Source of the DNA: a virus
Strand: one strand, 5' to 3'
IMG/VR virus record: IMGVR_UViG_3300036768_000070
Location: 1 to 39,975 of that record
DNA length: 39,975 nt
Under the pieces are notes generated by a model that saw only the letters and a list, made by a program, of their open reading frames with translations, was not told where the DNA came from and made no database searches. Both the position numbers and the translations under genes were made by a program. Shown piece by piece: positions 5,747-14,300 of the stretch; positions within the stretch are counted from its first letter, which is position 1, and each line of letters opens with the position of its first letter.

Positions 5747-6072
5747 AGTGATTCAAGTTGGTGTGTAATTCCGCCCGGGAGAGCGGCTGATACTTTCTCT
5801 GAAGAACTCACAATAACTTCTTGGAACTCCAGCATTTTTTGGTGCCCGATTTGGCGAAAGTCCTCTTCTTGGAGTTCATAGTTTGGGTTCAACCCGAGAA
5901 AGCGATGGTAGTCCGGAGTGATTGCGATGATTGACTTCCCGGCGACAACTCCGCTTGAACAAGAGAAAATGGTCCCACGAGTCATGGCATACATGGCCTT
6001 TGCCACTTCTGACTCCGGAACGCTGAAAAACTCGTTCTTCCCGTAGCCGTACTTGATGCGAAAGTATTTCAT
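5743..6072 (-). CDS. Hypothetical protein of the replication operon, 109 aa
   Basis: The start at 6072 overlaps the replication gene stop as ATGA; the open frame upstream of it is the shadow of that gene. Sequence includes FRIKYGYGKNEFFSVPESEV, AMTRGTIFSCSSGVVAG and ITPDYHRFLGLNPNYEL. It looks like a small alpha/beta protein. Placement directly behind the replication initiator suggests a replication accessory role, but no motif proves this. Confidence 0.65.
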   Translation of the reverse strand: MKYFRIKYGYGKNEFFSVPESEVAKAMYAMTRGTIFSCSSGVVAGKSIIAITPDYHRFLGLNPNYELQEEDFRQIGHQKMLEFQEVIVSSSEKVSAALPGGITHQLESL

Positions 6073-6761
6073 ATATTTGGCGTGAACTCGCGGATAATGG
6101 TCGATCGTTCCAATTTCTTCCTCCGGATAGCGGCTTCGAGGGCAACCCATTTCTCAAGCAGTTGGAGCGGCGTGGAGATTGTCGGGACGTGCGGGAGTCC
6201 GTTTGTCTTAGGAATAATATCCCGGACTACCTTGAGTACCGTCTCGAGTCCGTGGATTCTCACGAGATCATCCGCCGCCTTTCGTTGGGTGGTATTGGCG
6301 TAGTATCGTTTTGCCGCCGGATTGAACCCCTCGAACGCCTTGATAACCTCTGCTCCTGCAGGTGAGAACTTGGGTGAATCCTTCTGCGAGGACTCGTCCT
6401 CGCTGGTATTTATATTCTTTGTATTATTACTTGTATTATTCTGTTTCCGATTTTTCGGAACCCCCCCCTCCGATTTTTCGGAACCCCCCTTCCGATTTTC
6501 CACTAGGGTTATCAATCGCGGTTTTCCGTGTTCTAATGTTACAACGATATGGCCTGCCCTTGAGAGCGACGACACCCACTCGCTCACTGTTTCCGGTTTT
6601 ACCTTGTAAAGTTTGGCGAAGTAGGCGTTAGTCGCCCAGCAATACCCCTCCTTATTGCACAAAGCCGTGATCTCTCCGTAGAGGAGTTTTGCGTTTGGTG
6701 TGATTGAATCATCGTACCGAACAGACGCAGGAATCACGGAGTAGAATGATGGGCTATCCAT
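6069..6761 (-). CDS. Helix-turn-helix replication initiator / replisome organiser, 230 aa
   Basis: Start at 6761 gives MDSPSFYSVIPASVRYDDSI, the familiar opening of this family; the frame is open back to 6836 but that part lies in the leader structure. Residues about 20-75 (LTPNAK-like, LLYGEITALCNKEGYCWATN, then AKLYKVKPETVSEWVSSLSR) are a winged helix. A Ser/Asn/Lys-rich linker follows (residues about 90-130), then a C-terminal helical domain (LETVLKVVRDIIPKTNG, LQLLEKWVALEAAIRRKK). Such proteins bind the origin and recruit host helicase. Two DnaA boxes lie 165-185 bases upstream, consistent with an origin next to its initiator. Confidence 0.7.
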   Translation of the reverse strand: MDSPSFYSVIPASVRYDDSITPNAKLLYGEITALCNKEGYCWATNAYFAKLYKVKPETVSEWVSSLSRAGHIVVTLEHGKPRLITLVENRKGGSEKSEGGVPKNRKQNNTSNNTKNINTSEDESSQKDSPKFSPAGAEVIKAFEGFNPAAKRYYANTTQRKAADDLVRIHGLETVLKVVRDIIPKTNGLPHVPTISTPLQLLEKWVALEAAIRRKKLERSTIIREFTPNI

Positions 6762-6783
6762 AAAAAACAAACGAGCCAATAAA

Positions 6784-6885
6784 TAGCCCGTTCGTTCCCA
6801 AAATGTCCCGAGTGATTCCTTCGTTCCCTCCCCCATTCGAGTTAAGGGAGGAAACGAAGGACTCGAATGTGACCCGAATGGGCTA
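6784..6885 (-). promoter_or_regulatory. Leader with two mutually exclusive hairpins ahead of the replication gene
   Basis: Outer arms 6784-6794 and 6875-6885 pair over 11 bases with one G-T. Inside, 6818-6832 pairs with 6846-6860 (14 of 15). Alternatively 6834-6842 (CATTCGAGT) pairs perfectly with 6861-6869 (ACTCGAATG), which conflicts with the extension of the first stem (6809-6813 with 6861-6865). Competing stems between promoter and start codon are the hallmark of attenuation or translational control. The same repeats could instead be protein-binding sites for the initiator. Confidence 0.5.
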
Positions 6886-6888
6886 CGG

Positions 6889-6917
6889 ATAGTATAGCAT
6901 GTTCATAGACTGGTCAA
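6889..6917 (-). promoter_or_regulatory. Promoter of the replication operon
   Basis: Minus strand: TTGACC (plus 6912-6917), 17-base spacer, TACTAT (6889-6894); an overlapping TATACT gives 15 bases. Predicted start near 6882, so the transcript carries the hairpin leader before the replication gene. It sits directly beside the DnaA boxes. Confidence 0.55.
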
Positions 6918-6925
6918 TACACAAG

Positions 6926-6945
6926 TTATGCACAGTTTATACACA
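6926..6945. other. Putative replication origin with two DnaA boxes
   Basis: TTATGCACA at 6926-6934 and TTATACACA at 6937-6945 both match the 9-base DnaA consensus TTATNCACA exactly and are direct repeats 11 bases apart. They lie in an AT-rich intergenic region between the late and replication operons, next to the initiator gene. This supports host DnaA involvement; the true origin could extend into the hairpin region. Confidence 0.55.
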
Positions 6946-6971
6946 GGTTTTTACCTCTGGAGCGTTTCACG

Positions 6972-6980
6972 TGGTATAAT
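6972..6980 (+). promoter_or_regulatory. Extended -10 promoter on the plus strand
   Basis: TGGTATAAT at 6972-6980 is a perfect extended -10 element. No good -35 is present at 17 bases, as is allowed for extended -10 promoters. It is one of only two convincing plus-strand promoters in the window (the other serves the tRNA) and points into a short folded stretch that ends in a terminator. Confidence 0.55.
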
Positions 6981-6986
6981 GTATTC

Positions 6987-7086
6987 GCCTACTCCACTAG
7001 GCAACCCATGTTTAGGCGAACATGTTGGAACTCTGGAAGCCCACACTTCCAACTCCACAAAAGAACCCGGCAACCCCGGGTTCTTT
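6987..7086 (+). ncRNA. Candidate small RNA of about 100 nt
   Basis: Lies between an extended -10 promoter and a strong hairpin terminator. Three stems are visible: 6984-6990 with 7014-7020 (TTCGCCT/AGGCGAA, its first bases depending on the exact start), 7024-7030 with 7047-7053 (GTTGGAA/TTCCAAC), and the terminator 7060-7070 with 7076-7086. The only open frame on this strand overlaps the promoter and terminator and looks meaningless. Function unknown; possible targets would be phage or host mRNAs. The region could alternatively be just the trailer of the leftward late transcript. Confidence 0.5.
7060..7086. terminator. Bidirectional hairpin terminator
   Basis: AAAGAACCCGG (7060-7070) pairs with CCGGGTTCTTT (7076-7086): 11 perfect base pairs around a 5-base loop. 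The stem ends in T residues on both strands. It lies 9 bases past the stop of the last lysis gene, so it ends the late leftward transcript, and it also ends the plus-strand small RNA. Confidence 0.75.
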
Positions 7087-7095
7087 ACTTTCTCA

Positions 7096-7290
7096 TTAGG
7101 ACTCTCGTACACCGGTCCACCGGACACCGCCCTTCGCCCACCGCCAAAGGACAAGAGCGACTCCAGTTAATGCCGGAACTCCGATAGCCAGAATCTCGTT
7201 TGCGCACGATTCGGTGAATCCGACATTTACGAGTGCCGGCACCACAAACATGACTAATGTCGCCATGTATGTCCCTGAATAGTTCTTCAT
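7096..7290 (-). CDS. Holin-like small membrane protein, 64 aa
   Basis: Two hydrophobic segments, TYMATLVMFVVPALVNVGF and ILAIGVPALTGVALVLW, are separated by a short polar loop, followed by a basic tail (RWAKGGVRWTG). That two-segment design with a charged C-terminus fits class II holins. Its ATG overlaps the endolysin stop as ATGA, and the operon terminator follows directly. Holin function is inferred from topology and context. Confidence 0.6.
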   Translation of the reverse strand: MKNYSGTYMATLVMFVVPALVNVGFTESCANEILAIGVPALTGVALVLWRWAKGGVRWTGVRES

Positions 7291-7877
7291 GATATTTTTG
7301 TTAGTAATTGCTTATAAATGCTAATAAGGGAAAGATAGATGTTCGTGACCGTACCGAAGTCGTCCGCATGAAAGCCGTTTCGGTATGGTGTTGGGTCGAA
7401 GGAATTGTTTGCGTCATTCTTGTCTGCCTCTGTCCATGAGAGTTCATCTCCGACAAGACCGTTCCAGTATGACACACGTCGGTATTGCGCGTGCGTATGC
7501 GGACCGGTGGAAAAACCTGTGTTGTCCGCAATACCAATCACATCTCCGATTCCGAGAATGTCTCCGGTACGAACAGAGATACTTTCCATGTGAAGGTAGT
7601 CAATGATCACTCTCGCCGGGATGTTATCGAGCGGTTCTTCCCACTCGTCGTATACTGCCGTCGAGATCACGCTCACATATACGCCACCACCAGCCGGTTG
7701 ATACCCAATCCGGATGACTCTACACGGAATCTCTGCTTTGATGTTCCTGTCTCCGTCGAGTCCGAAGTCTTCGCCATTGTGCCGACTGAAACCGAACTTT
7801 TCATAGATAGGGTTCTTGATACCCCACACTTGATGAATACGATACGGTTTCGTCGGATACCAGAGAGAAAGTTTCAT
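7287..7877 (-). CDS. Endolysin-type M23 metallopeptidase, 196 aa
   Basis: M23 peptidases cut peptide cross-links of peptidoglycan. The zinc site is visible: H33-NGE-D37 in SRHNGEDFGL and H127-T-H129 in TGPHTHAQYRR, plus H96 in DYLHMES. The intervening GDILGIGDVIGIADNTGFST is the standard lysostaphin-type strand run. There is no signal peptide, so export would depend on the holin. Flanked by membrane proteins and joined to both by ATGA overlaps. A virion-borne lysin role is less likely in this position. Confidence 0.85.
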   Translation of the reverse strand: MKLSLWYPTKPYRIHQVWGIKNPIYEKFGFSRHNGEDFGLDGDRNIKAEIPCRVIRIGYQPAGGGVYVSVISTAVYDEWEEPLDNIPARVIIDYLHMESISVRTGDILGIGDVIGIADNTGFSTGPHTHAQYRRVSYWNGLVGDELSWTEADKNDANNSFDPTPYRNGFHADDFGTVTNIYLSLISIYKQLLTKIS

Positions 7878-8191
7878 ATACGTTTTATGAGGATGTCGAT
7901 TTTATCTTCGATACGCTCGAGACGTTTGCCGACACCATCAATCTGTCTTTGAAGCGCATCATCATTTTTGTCTGACTGTTCTTTGGTGATGTGTGTCGCG
8001 ATGACTGTCGCAAGTTGTGTTTCAATGTTTCCGAGTCTCCACCATGCCGCCCCGATTGCTGTTGCTCCAAGAAAAACTGCGACGATATTCCCGGCAACGA
8101 TTTTTGTGAACATCTCGTTTAACTGATCCTTGAAGATGTTTTTAATAATGTCGATCTGTTCTTTTGTGAAATGATCCATCTCCATACTCAA
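7874..8191 (-). CDS. Membrane-anchored coiled-coil lysis accessory protein, 105 aa
   Basis: One transmembrane segment (NIVAVFLGATAIGAAWW) lies between two helical parts; the C-terminal part (QRQIDGVGKRLERIEDKIDI) is a heptad coiled coil. This resembles XhlA-type or spanin-like lysis accessory proteins. The possible TTG start at 8191 overlaps the upstream stop; an ATG two codons later is equally good. The 3' end overlaps the lysin start as ATGA. Confidence 0.65.
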   Translation of the reverse strand: MSMEMDHFTKEQIDIIKNIFKDQLNEMFTKIVAGNIVAVFLGATAIGAAWWRLGNIETQLATVIATHITKEQSDKNDDALQRQIDGVGKRLERIEDKIDILIKRI

Positions 8192-8316
8192 TATGCACTA
8201 GGAATCCAGAAGTCGAGCGACCGGGGGATAATAATCGCGGCGAGAATCCACACAGCCCATATCACCGTGAGAATATCTCGACAGTATTGTACCACTCTAT
8301 TGCGCTTCGAGTCCAT
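8188..8316 (-). CDS. Small membrane protein, 42 aa
   Basis: One hydrophobic helix (ILTVIWAVWILAAIIIP) with a basic N-terminus (MDSKRNRVV) and an aromatic end. It starts inside the last codons of the giant gene, in another frame, and its TGA overlaps the TTG of the next lysis gene. Membership of the lysis cassette suggests a holin or pinholin-like role; this is inference. Confidence 0.5.
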   Translation of the reverse strand: MDSKRNRVVQYCRDILTVIWAVWILAAIIIPRSLDFWIPSAY

Positions 8317-11300
8317 ACATCTTTCGAAGAACATCTGAACTTATAATTTTGTTCGCCATAAGAAAGCGCACCATCGAGTCGAACTCCGCCTGTCCCATCC
8401 GCGAACGGTAACGGTTGAGAAGAACGGCCTTCTCGTCGTTTGTTCGCATGGAGGCGATCATATCAATCTCGGTAGACGCTTCCCCGCGAATACGGAGGAG
8501 CCGGAACCGCCTGCGAAGCGAGTCCGCCTGCTCTTTCTTTTCCTTGGAATCGATTTTCCCGACTGCTTCCTCAATCATGTTCCGCTCAATCTCGGCTACT
8601 TCCGCACCGGACTTTCCAATCGCTTGCTTGAGGTAATCAAACATGATGTTCCGTTGCTTGATGGTAGTCCGCGCTTCTTCTTGGCGAAGTTTGTTGATGA
8701 CTTCTCGGTCGCTCTGATACTGCCCGATGTTGGAGATTTTTATCCACCGGTTGATGACGTTCCCCACTACAGGGAGTTCGAACACCGCTTCTCCGGGACT
8801 CTTTTCCCTCGGGAACGGCTCGTTCGTGTAGAGTTTGAGGAAGATTCCTCCGCCCATCTGCTCGAACAGGAAAGCCGCAAACTTCTTCCCAGCCACGGTT
8901 CCCCCAGCCGCCATCTCCTCATCGGAGAGGATTGTGCGGCCTCGGAAGAAGTCATACGGGTTCTGCCCTGCGAGAAACTGCATGGTGTTCACCGCGCCTT
9001 CGATGACCGGAGACACGGATGGAAGTTGCCCACCGGTGTAGGAAAGTATTTGCGTAAGTGTTTTCCACGCGTCTGCATCTGCGGTTGCAAACTTCATGCC
9101 CTTCCAAAAGATTCCTCCAAGAAAGCGACCTGTTTCGTCCGATGGGATGCGGATGTACACGACCTTGCCATTCTGATCCGTCCCGAGCGGGATGACGGTG
9201 TAGTTCGTGAGGTCGTATTCCGAAACCTTATCAAACAGTTTTTTGAGTTCTTCCCCGAGGAGTCCGGCGAGTGCCATCATCATCAGAATCTTCGGAGCAA
9301 TGTTCACCTGTGCAGTCTTGTACCAATACCCGGCGCGAGTAGTCGGGTCTGTCGCTACTTCCATATCTGCTCGGATGCCTTGGAGAATAGCGTTCGAAAA
9401 CAGGAAGATTTCGTTCATGACCGGCTTGTTCCTGCCACCTGCCAAGAAGTCCGGGGAGCCAATCTTCCGGCGAACGTACGACCGCATCTCTTCCGGCTTC
9501 ATTGTGCCTTCAAGCGCGTACACTCCGGCGACCTTCGGGAGCGTTTCAATGAAGTTCCCGAGGTTCTCAATCATCGTGAGGACTTTATCCAGCCCACCGA
9601 ACACGGCGGTATTTGAGAATCGTCCGAAGCGTCCTGCGGTCTTTGGGAGAACGTGATACGTCTTGAGGATGTGCTCGAGTTGCGTGTCCTCCTCCTCGCG
9701 TCCCATGAGCGCGTCGTTCATGGTAATCCCAAGGATGCGCTCCTTCTCGAGTTTGATGAGTTCGCGCATCGACGCAAGATCCTTCTCCGAACCGCTCGAG
9801 CCGAATGTCCGAACCTTTGCCACACGCGCGGCTTTTACGTAATTCTGCACCGCCCTGATGAGTGTCATTCCGGGGATGTTCTTCCAATACCGCATGAAGT
9901 CGCGGACGAGGTTGAACGACTGGAAGCCGAGGTTGAAGGTGATGAACACCGGACGATACCACACGGAGTTGATTGCCCGGAGCGCGGAAGTCGCCAGCCC
10001 GAGTTGCTGTGCGGACGACCGCTCGAACGCCTGCGCGATGTATTTGTCCACATAATATCCACTGACCTTCCCGCCATCCATGATGGTAATGAGTTGGAGG
10101 AATCTGTCCTGCGGATCCACCGGCTCGTTGTACCGTCCGTTCCATATCGTCTTTGCCGGGAGGACATCACCAGTCCTTTCAAGGAGTTTGATGGTCGCCC
10201 TCTTCGCTTTGTTGCGCTCGATTGCCCGGATGACCTCGACGACCTTCACGAGTCCGGTGATTGCCGGATTCTCGATCGGTCCGAGTGTTCCAATCTGATG
10301 TTTCACGGCAAACGACATGCGATCTCCGGAGTACCTCGCCCCACGGAATGGGACGTAGTAGGCGTTTTTCTGCATGAGTTCCGCGAGTTCGTCGGAGTAG
10401 AGGCCTTCCTTGTGGCCTTGGAGCATGATTTCCTTGATTGCCGCACGATACTGCGCCGCGAGCGACCGGAGCAGGTTGAACTTCTGGTCGCCGAGTTTCG
10501 TTCGCATGGACTCCGAGAAGTCTCGTGCCTTGTCGTCCGCCTTCACCTGACCGATGTCGCCGTAGAGTTCCTTCACGAAGTCCGGTTGGAGTCCACCGGG
10601 ATTCGCCACGGTTCCGCGATCACCGAACAGGATACGCTCATAGAACATCATTTCACCGAGGTCGATTTCCGTCAGTCCGTTTTCCGAAAGCGTTTTGAAT
10701 ATCGGTTGGAACTTGTCCTCGATTGTTCCCTTGATGAGTCCGGAGATGTAGTTGTACTCCTCGAGCAAGAGGTCTGGACGTTCGTCGGCGTTGAGTTCTA
10801 CGCCCTTTTCCTTTTGTGCCTTAACCTTCTCGCGAATTGGCTCGGTCACGTCGATGTAGTCGTATTTGAACCTATCCCATAGGGACTTCCGACGCTTTTC
10901 TGCCTCGTCCTCATACAGTTGTTGCTTCACAATCGAGTTGTAATCGGCCTTCGCGAACATTTCCTGCACGCCTTCGCGACGCGCCTTGAGGATGTCTGGC
11001 ATGTTTCGGAGTTGGAGTTGGAGGCCGAAGTACGCATCGCGTACCATTGGCTTCTCGTCGAGTTTCTGGAAGAACAGTTTGTATGCTTGAGGAGCATCGT
11101 TGCGAACCATCGCCGGCGCGTTGAACAATGCCGAGATAAAGTCTGCGTAGATTTCTTTTCCGGACTTGCGGTACTTGAGGAATGATTCTGAAACCGCCGT
11201 TTCGTCGAATGGTCGCCATTTCTTTGAGAGCGCATACATCTCATCGCGAATTGCCTTGTTCTTTATCCCGGGGGAATCCGGGAGAATCTCCTTCCGGAAG

Positions 11301-14300
11301 TCACGGAGCGATGCAAGCCGACCGAGAAGGTTGCCGCGATTGAGCGTCTTGTCCGGGAGCCAGTCGATAAGATGTCCAATCTCATGCGCGAGCGTCCGAG
11401 CGAACTGGAATCCGTCCACCTGATTCTCCGGGTCGAAAATGTCTGGGGAGAGACTGATCTCTCCGGACCCTACACCACGGAAGTTCCCACGCTCGAGTTT
11501 CGACTTTAATTTCTTGGGAACCTTCGGATAGTCACCCATGAGGTCTGTCGCAAGTCGCACAAGTTCTGGGAACTCGATTGGGTTCGTCTGCTCGTTCGTT
11601 GGGTCGTTCGGGAGTCGTTGGAACGCTACGACCGGACCGGCATCTTCCGGCTTGATTTCCGTTTCCCATGACTGGAGTCCGCGTTCATCTGTGTGAAGTT
11701 TCGCATCCTTGCGATATTTAATGAACCACGGAATCACCACCTTGTCGTAATACTGGTAGACGTAATACCGATCTCCATCACTGCCACTCTTGAGAACTTC
11801 CGGATCGAACGCATATTCGCCGCGCGCGTTCTTTTTTTCTGTTTTATCTTCCGATGGGCTTGAGACATTTATGTCCGCGATTGCGTCCTTGGAAGACGCA
11901 TCGTACATATTGGGGGTAAAGAACTCTTGAAGGTTCGCGTCGTCCTCGACACCATAGAATCTCGTGCTGTATGGATCGAAGAATACTCCACCTCCGTACC
12001 TTTGTTGGAGATCGTCTTCGAGAGTCATTTCATTTAATTCGTACAATTTATCATAGACTTCATCCTTGACATCCTCGAAGGTTGCTGTTTCGTCATTTTT
12101 CTTCGCAATTTCATTGAGAATGACTTGAAGTTCTAATTTGTCTGGCTTATCGAGTTTGACTCCATTGATCGTAAGTTCTCCTTTGAGCCACTTTTTCGCC
12201 ATGTTTGAACCGACAATCTTTTCAAGATATTTTCCTTCTTCTGAAGAATGTATATCTTCTATTATGTTATCGACCATAAATGACAATTCATGATCGGTAT
12301 ATCCAATAACCACCCGATCGGCCATTGCGATTTTGATTGTGTCTCCCTCAACCGAAACAACCATATAATCTCGGCCAAGGTATCGAACAATATCACCTTG
12401 AGAAAGCGTTGTTTCATCTGTTTCGTACGGGGTGATATATAGAGACGACTTTTTAAGCAATTCGAACTCATACTCTCCGTCAGAAACAAGATTGATTTTG
12501 TATGGTGCTCCGTTGATCAGAACAAACGCATTTTCGTTGTCGAGTTCTTCTTGCTTCTCGTCCAGCGTGAGTTCCTTATATCGTTCAAGATAATCGTCGA
12601 TTTTTTCTTTTATGAGAGCATAATCCTCCGGCGCAAAGTCGTCTCGCTTGAGAAGTTGCCTTGGCTCTGATTGTTTTATATCTGGAGAGAAAAGTACCCC
12701 ATCTTTGACAAAATACTGTGATGAGTTCGGAATGTGCCCCTCAATCATGGAGATCGTAAACGGCGTGGCAACGCGGAACTTTACCGGTTTGCCGGTCTCT
12801 TGCGCGATTTGCGCCGCAAGACGGATTTCCTCCTTGAGCACGCGCTCGTGGAACTTTGATCCCATCGCAACGAATTGCCGCTCCTCCTTGGTCACGGTTT
12901 TCTCTATTTTCTCGAGTTTTTCTTTCTCTTCTGCGAGGTACTGGGAGATTTTGTCGCGTATTTTCTTGGTCGTCGCTTCGGATATGTCTTTGAGAAGTTC
13001 CGACGCCGCACCATTTGGGTACTCGACCTTCCGGGTAAGATATATTTTGTCTCCGATTACCCGTAGCGACATGAGAAACAGTTGCTTGATTTCTTTGGCC
13101 TTGGGTCCGCTAATGTCCTCACGTTCCAATAGGCGATTATTGTATTTTTGAATCGCATCTATAATTTTGCTCTCGAGATTCTTTTTGTCTGCCACCCACT
13201 CCGGAACAGGGAGTCCTTCCCCAATCATCTTGAACAAAAGTTCGTAATCCTTGACCGTTTGCTTCTGGATTGCCCATGGACTGATGTACGGGTAGCGTGT
13301 TTGCCACGGATCCCCTTGGACTTCGACGACGAGGTACTGCGCCTCTTCTGTCGCTCCGTCTATGATCTTTTGTATTTTTTCTTTCTGTCGTTCGTACTCG
13401 TCCAATGCAGTAGTATTTGGAATGACATTTGTGTATTTGAGGGTGTGGATAGAAAGTCTTTTCAAGTGGTCGAAGATAACACCCCGTACACTCGTTTTCA
13501 TGTCTACGGTACCTTCTGAACCTTGGATCTTTATTTGACGATCTTCCGGCTTTTCTTTGAAGTAGAGAGCCGGGTCGAGAAAACTTCTTGGATCAAGCGG
13601 TCGCATCCCCTTATCCAACTGCTCCTTGTCCATCCACCACATTTTGTCTGGGTGAACTCGCCTTCCGTGGAGAAGGAACTCCCCACTATTGACTGGGATA
13701 ATACGCTCCGAGAGATCTTTAAGTGCGGAAACATCTACATTGTCTAAGCCGACACTTCTGGCGACTTCGGCAAGAAATCCAGCGATGTTATCGCTTTTAT
13801 ACCACCATTTGTACAAGCCCCCATCTTCTTTGGTCGTCGGCTGTGCCATGTTCTCGCGCATCACGACATCGGCGAAGTCGTCCGAACGACGCTTAAGTTC
13901 TTCGAGAAACTTCTCTGCCTTGTCGACAATATCTTTTTCCTCTTGTGCCTTGATTCGATAGGGTTCAAGTTGTTCTCGCATCCACTCTTTCGCTACGGAC
14001 TTCGGCGGAATGTAAATTACCCGGGTGTGACCGAATAGCCCGGTTCCCTTCACGTTCGCACCGTTCTTGATGAAATCTTCGAGCCACGCTTCGGCCGATT
14101 CCTTAGTCCCGAAAGTCCCGACAATATCGGATTCCTGATACTGTGCGGATGTTTTCCGAACGACTACCCAGATGTTTTGCGCGAGTCCTTCGTGTTCACC
14201 GACCGCATGTTCAATGGAGAAGTCTTCTCGTTTCGGAGTCGGCATGTCATTCCGATAGAGTTCCGGCCAGTGGATGTTTTTCGGGTGGTACTCATACGAG

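Noticed and set aside
6762-6836. 25-codon N-terminal extension of the replication initiator
   Set aside because: It lies in the leader hairpins, and the family normally opens at the MDSPSFYSVIPA position.
6928-7170. An 80-codon plus-strand frame over the intergenic hub
   Set aside because: It begins within the DnaA boxes and runs through the promoter and terminator hairpin; the translation has no plausible protein character.
9653-10882. A 409-codon plus-strand open frame (and a 330-codon one at 8624-9616) opposite the giant gene
   Set aside because: They mirror the codons of the giant gene, have no ribosome site or promoter, and their translation looks like complementary-strand noise rich in Arg, His and Val.
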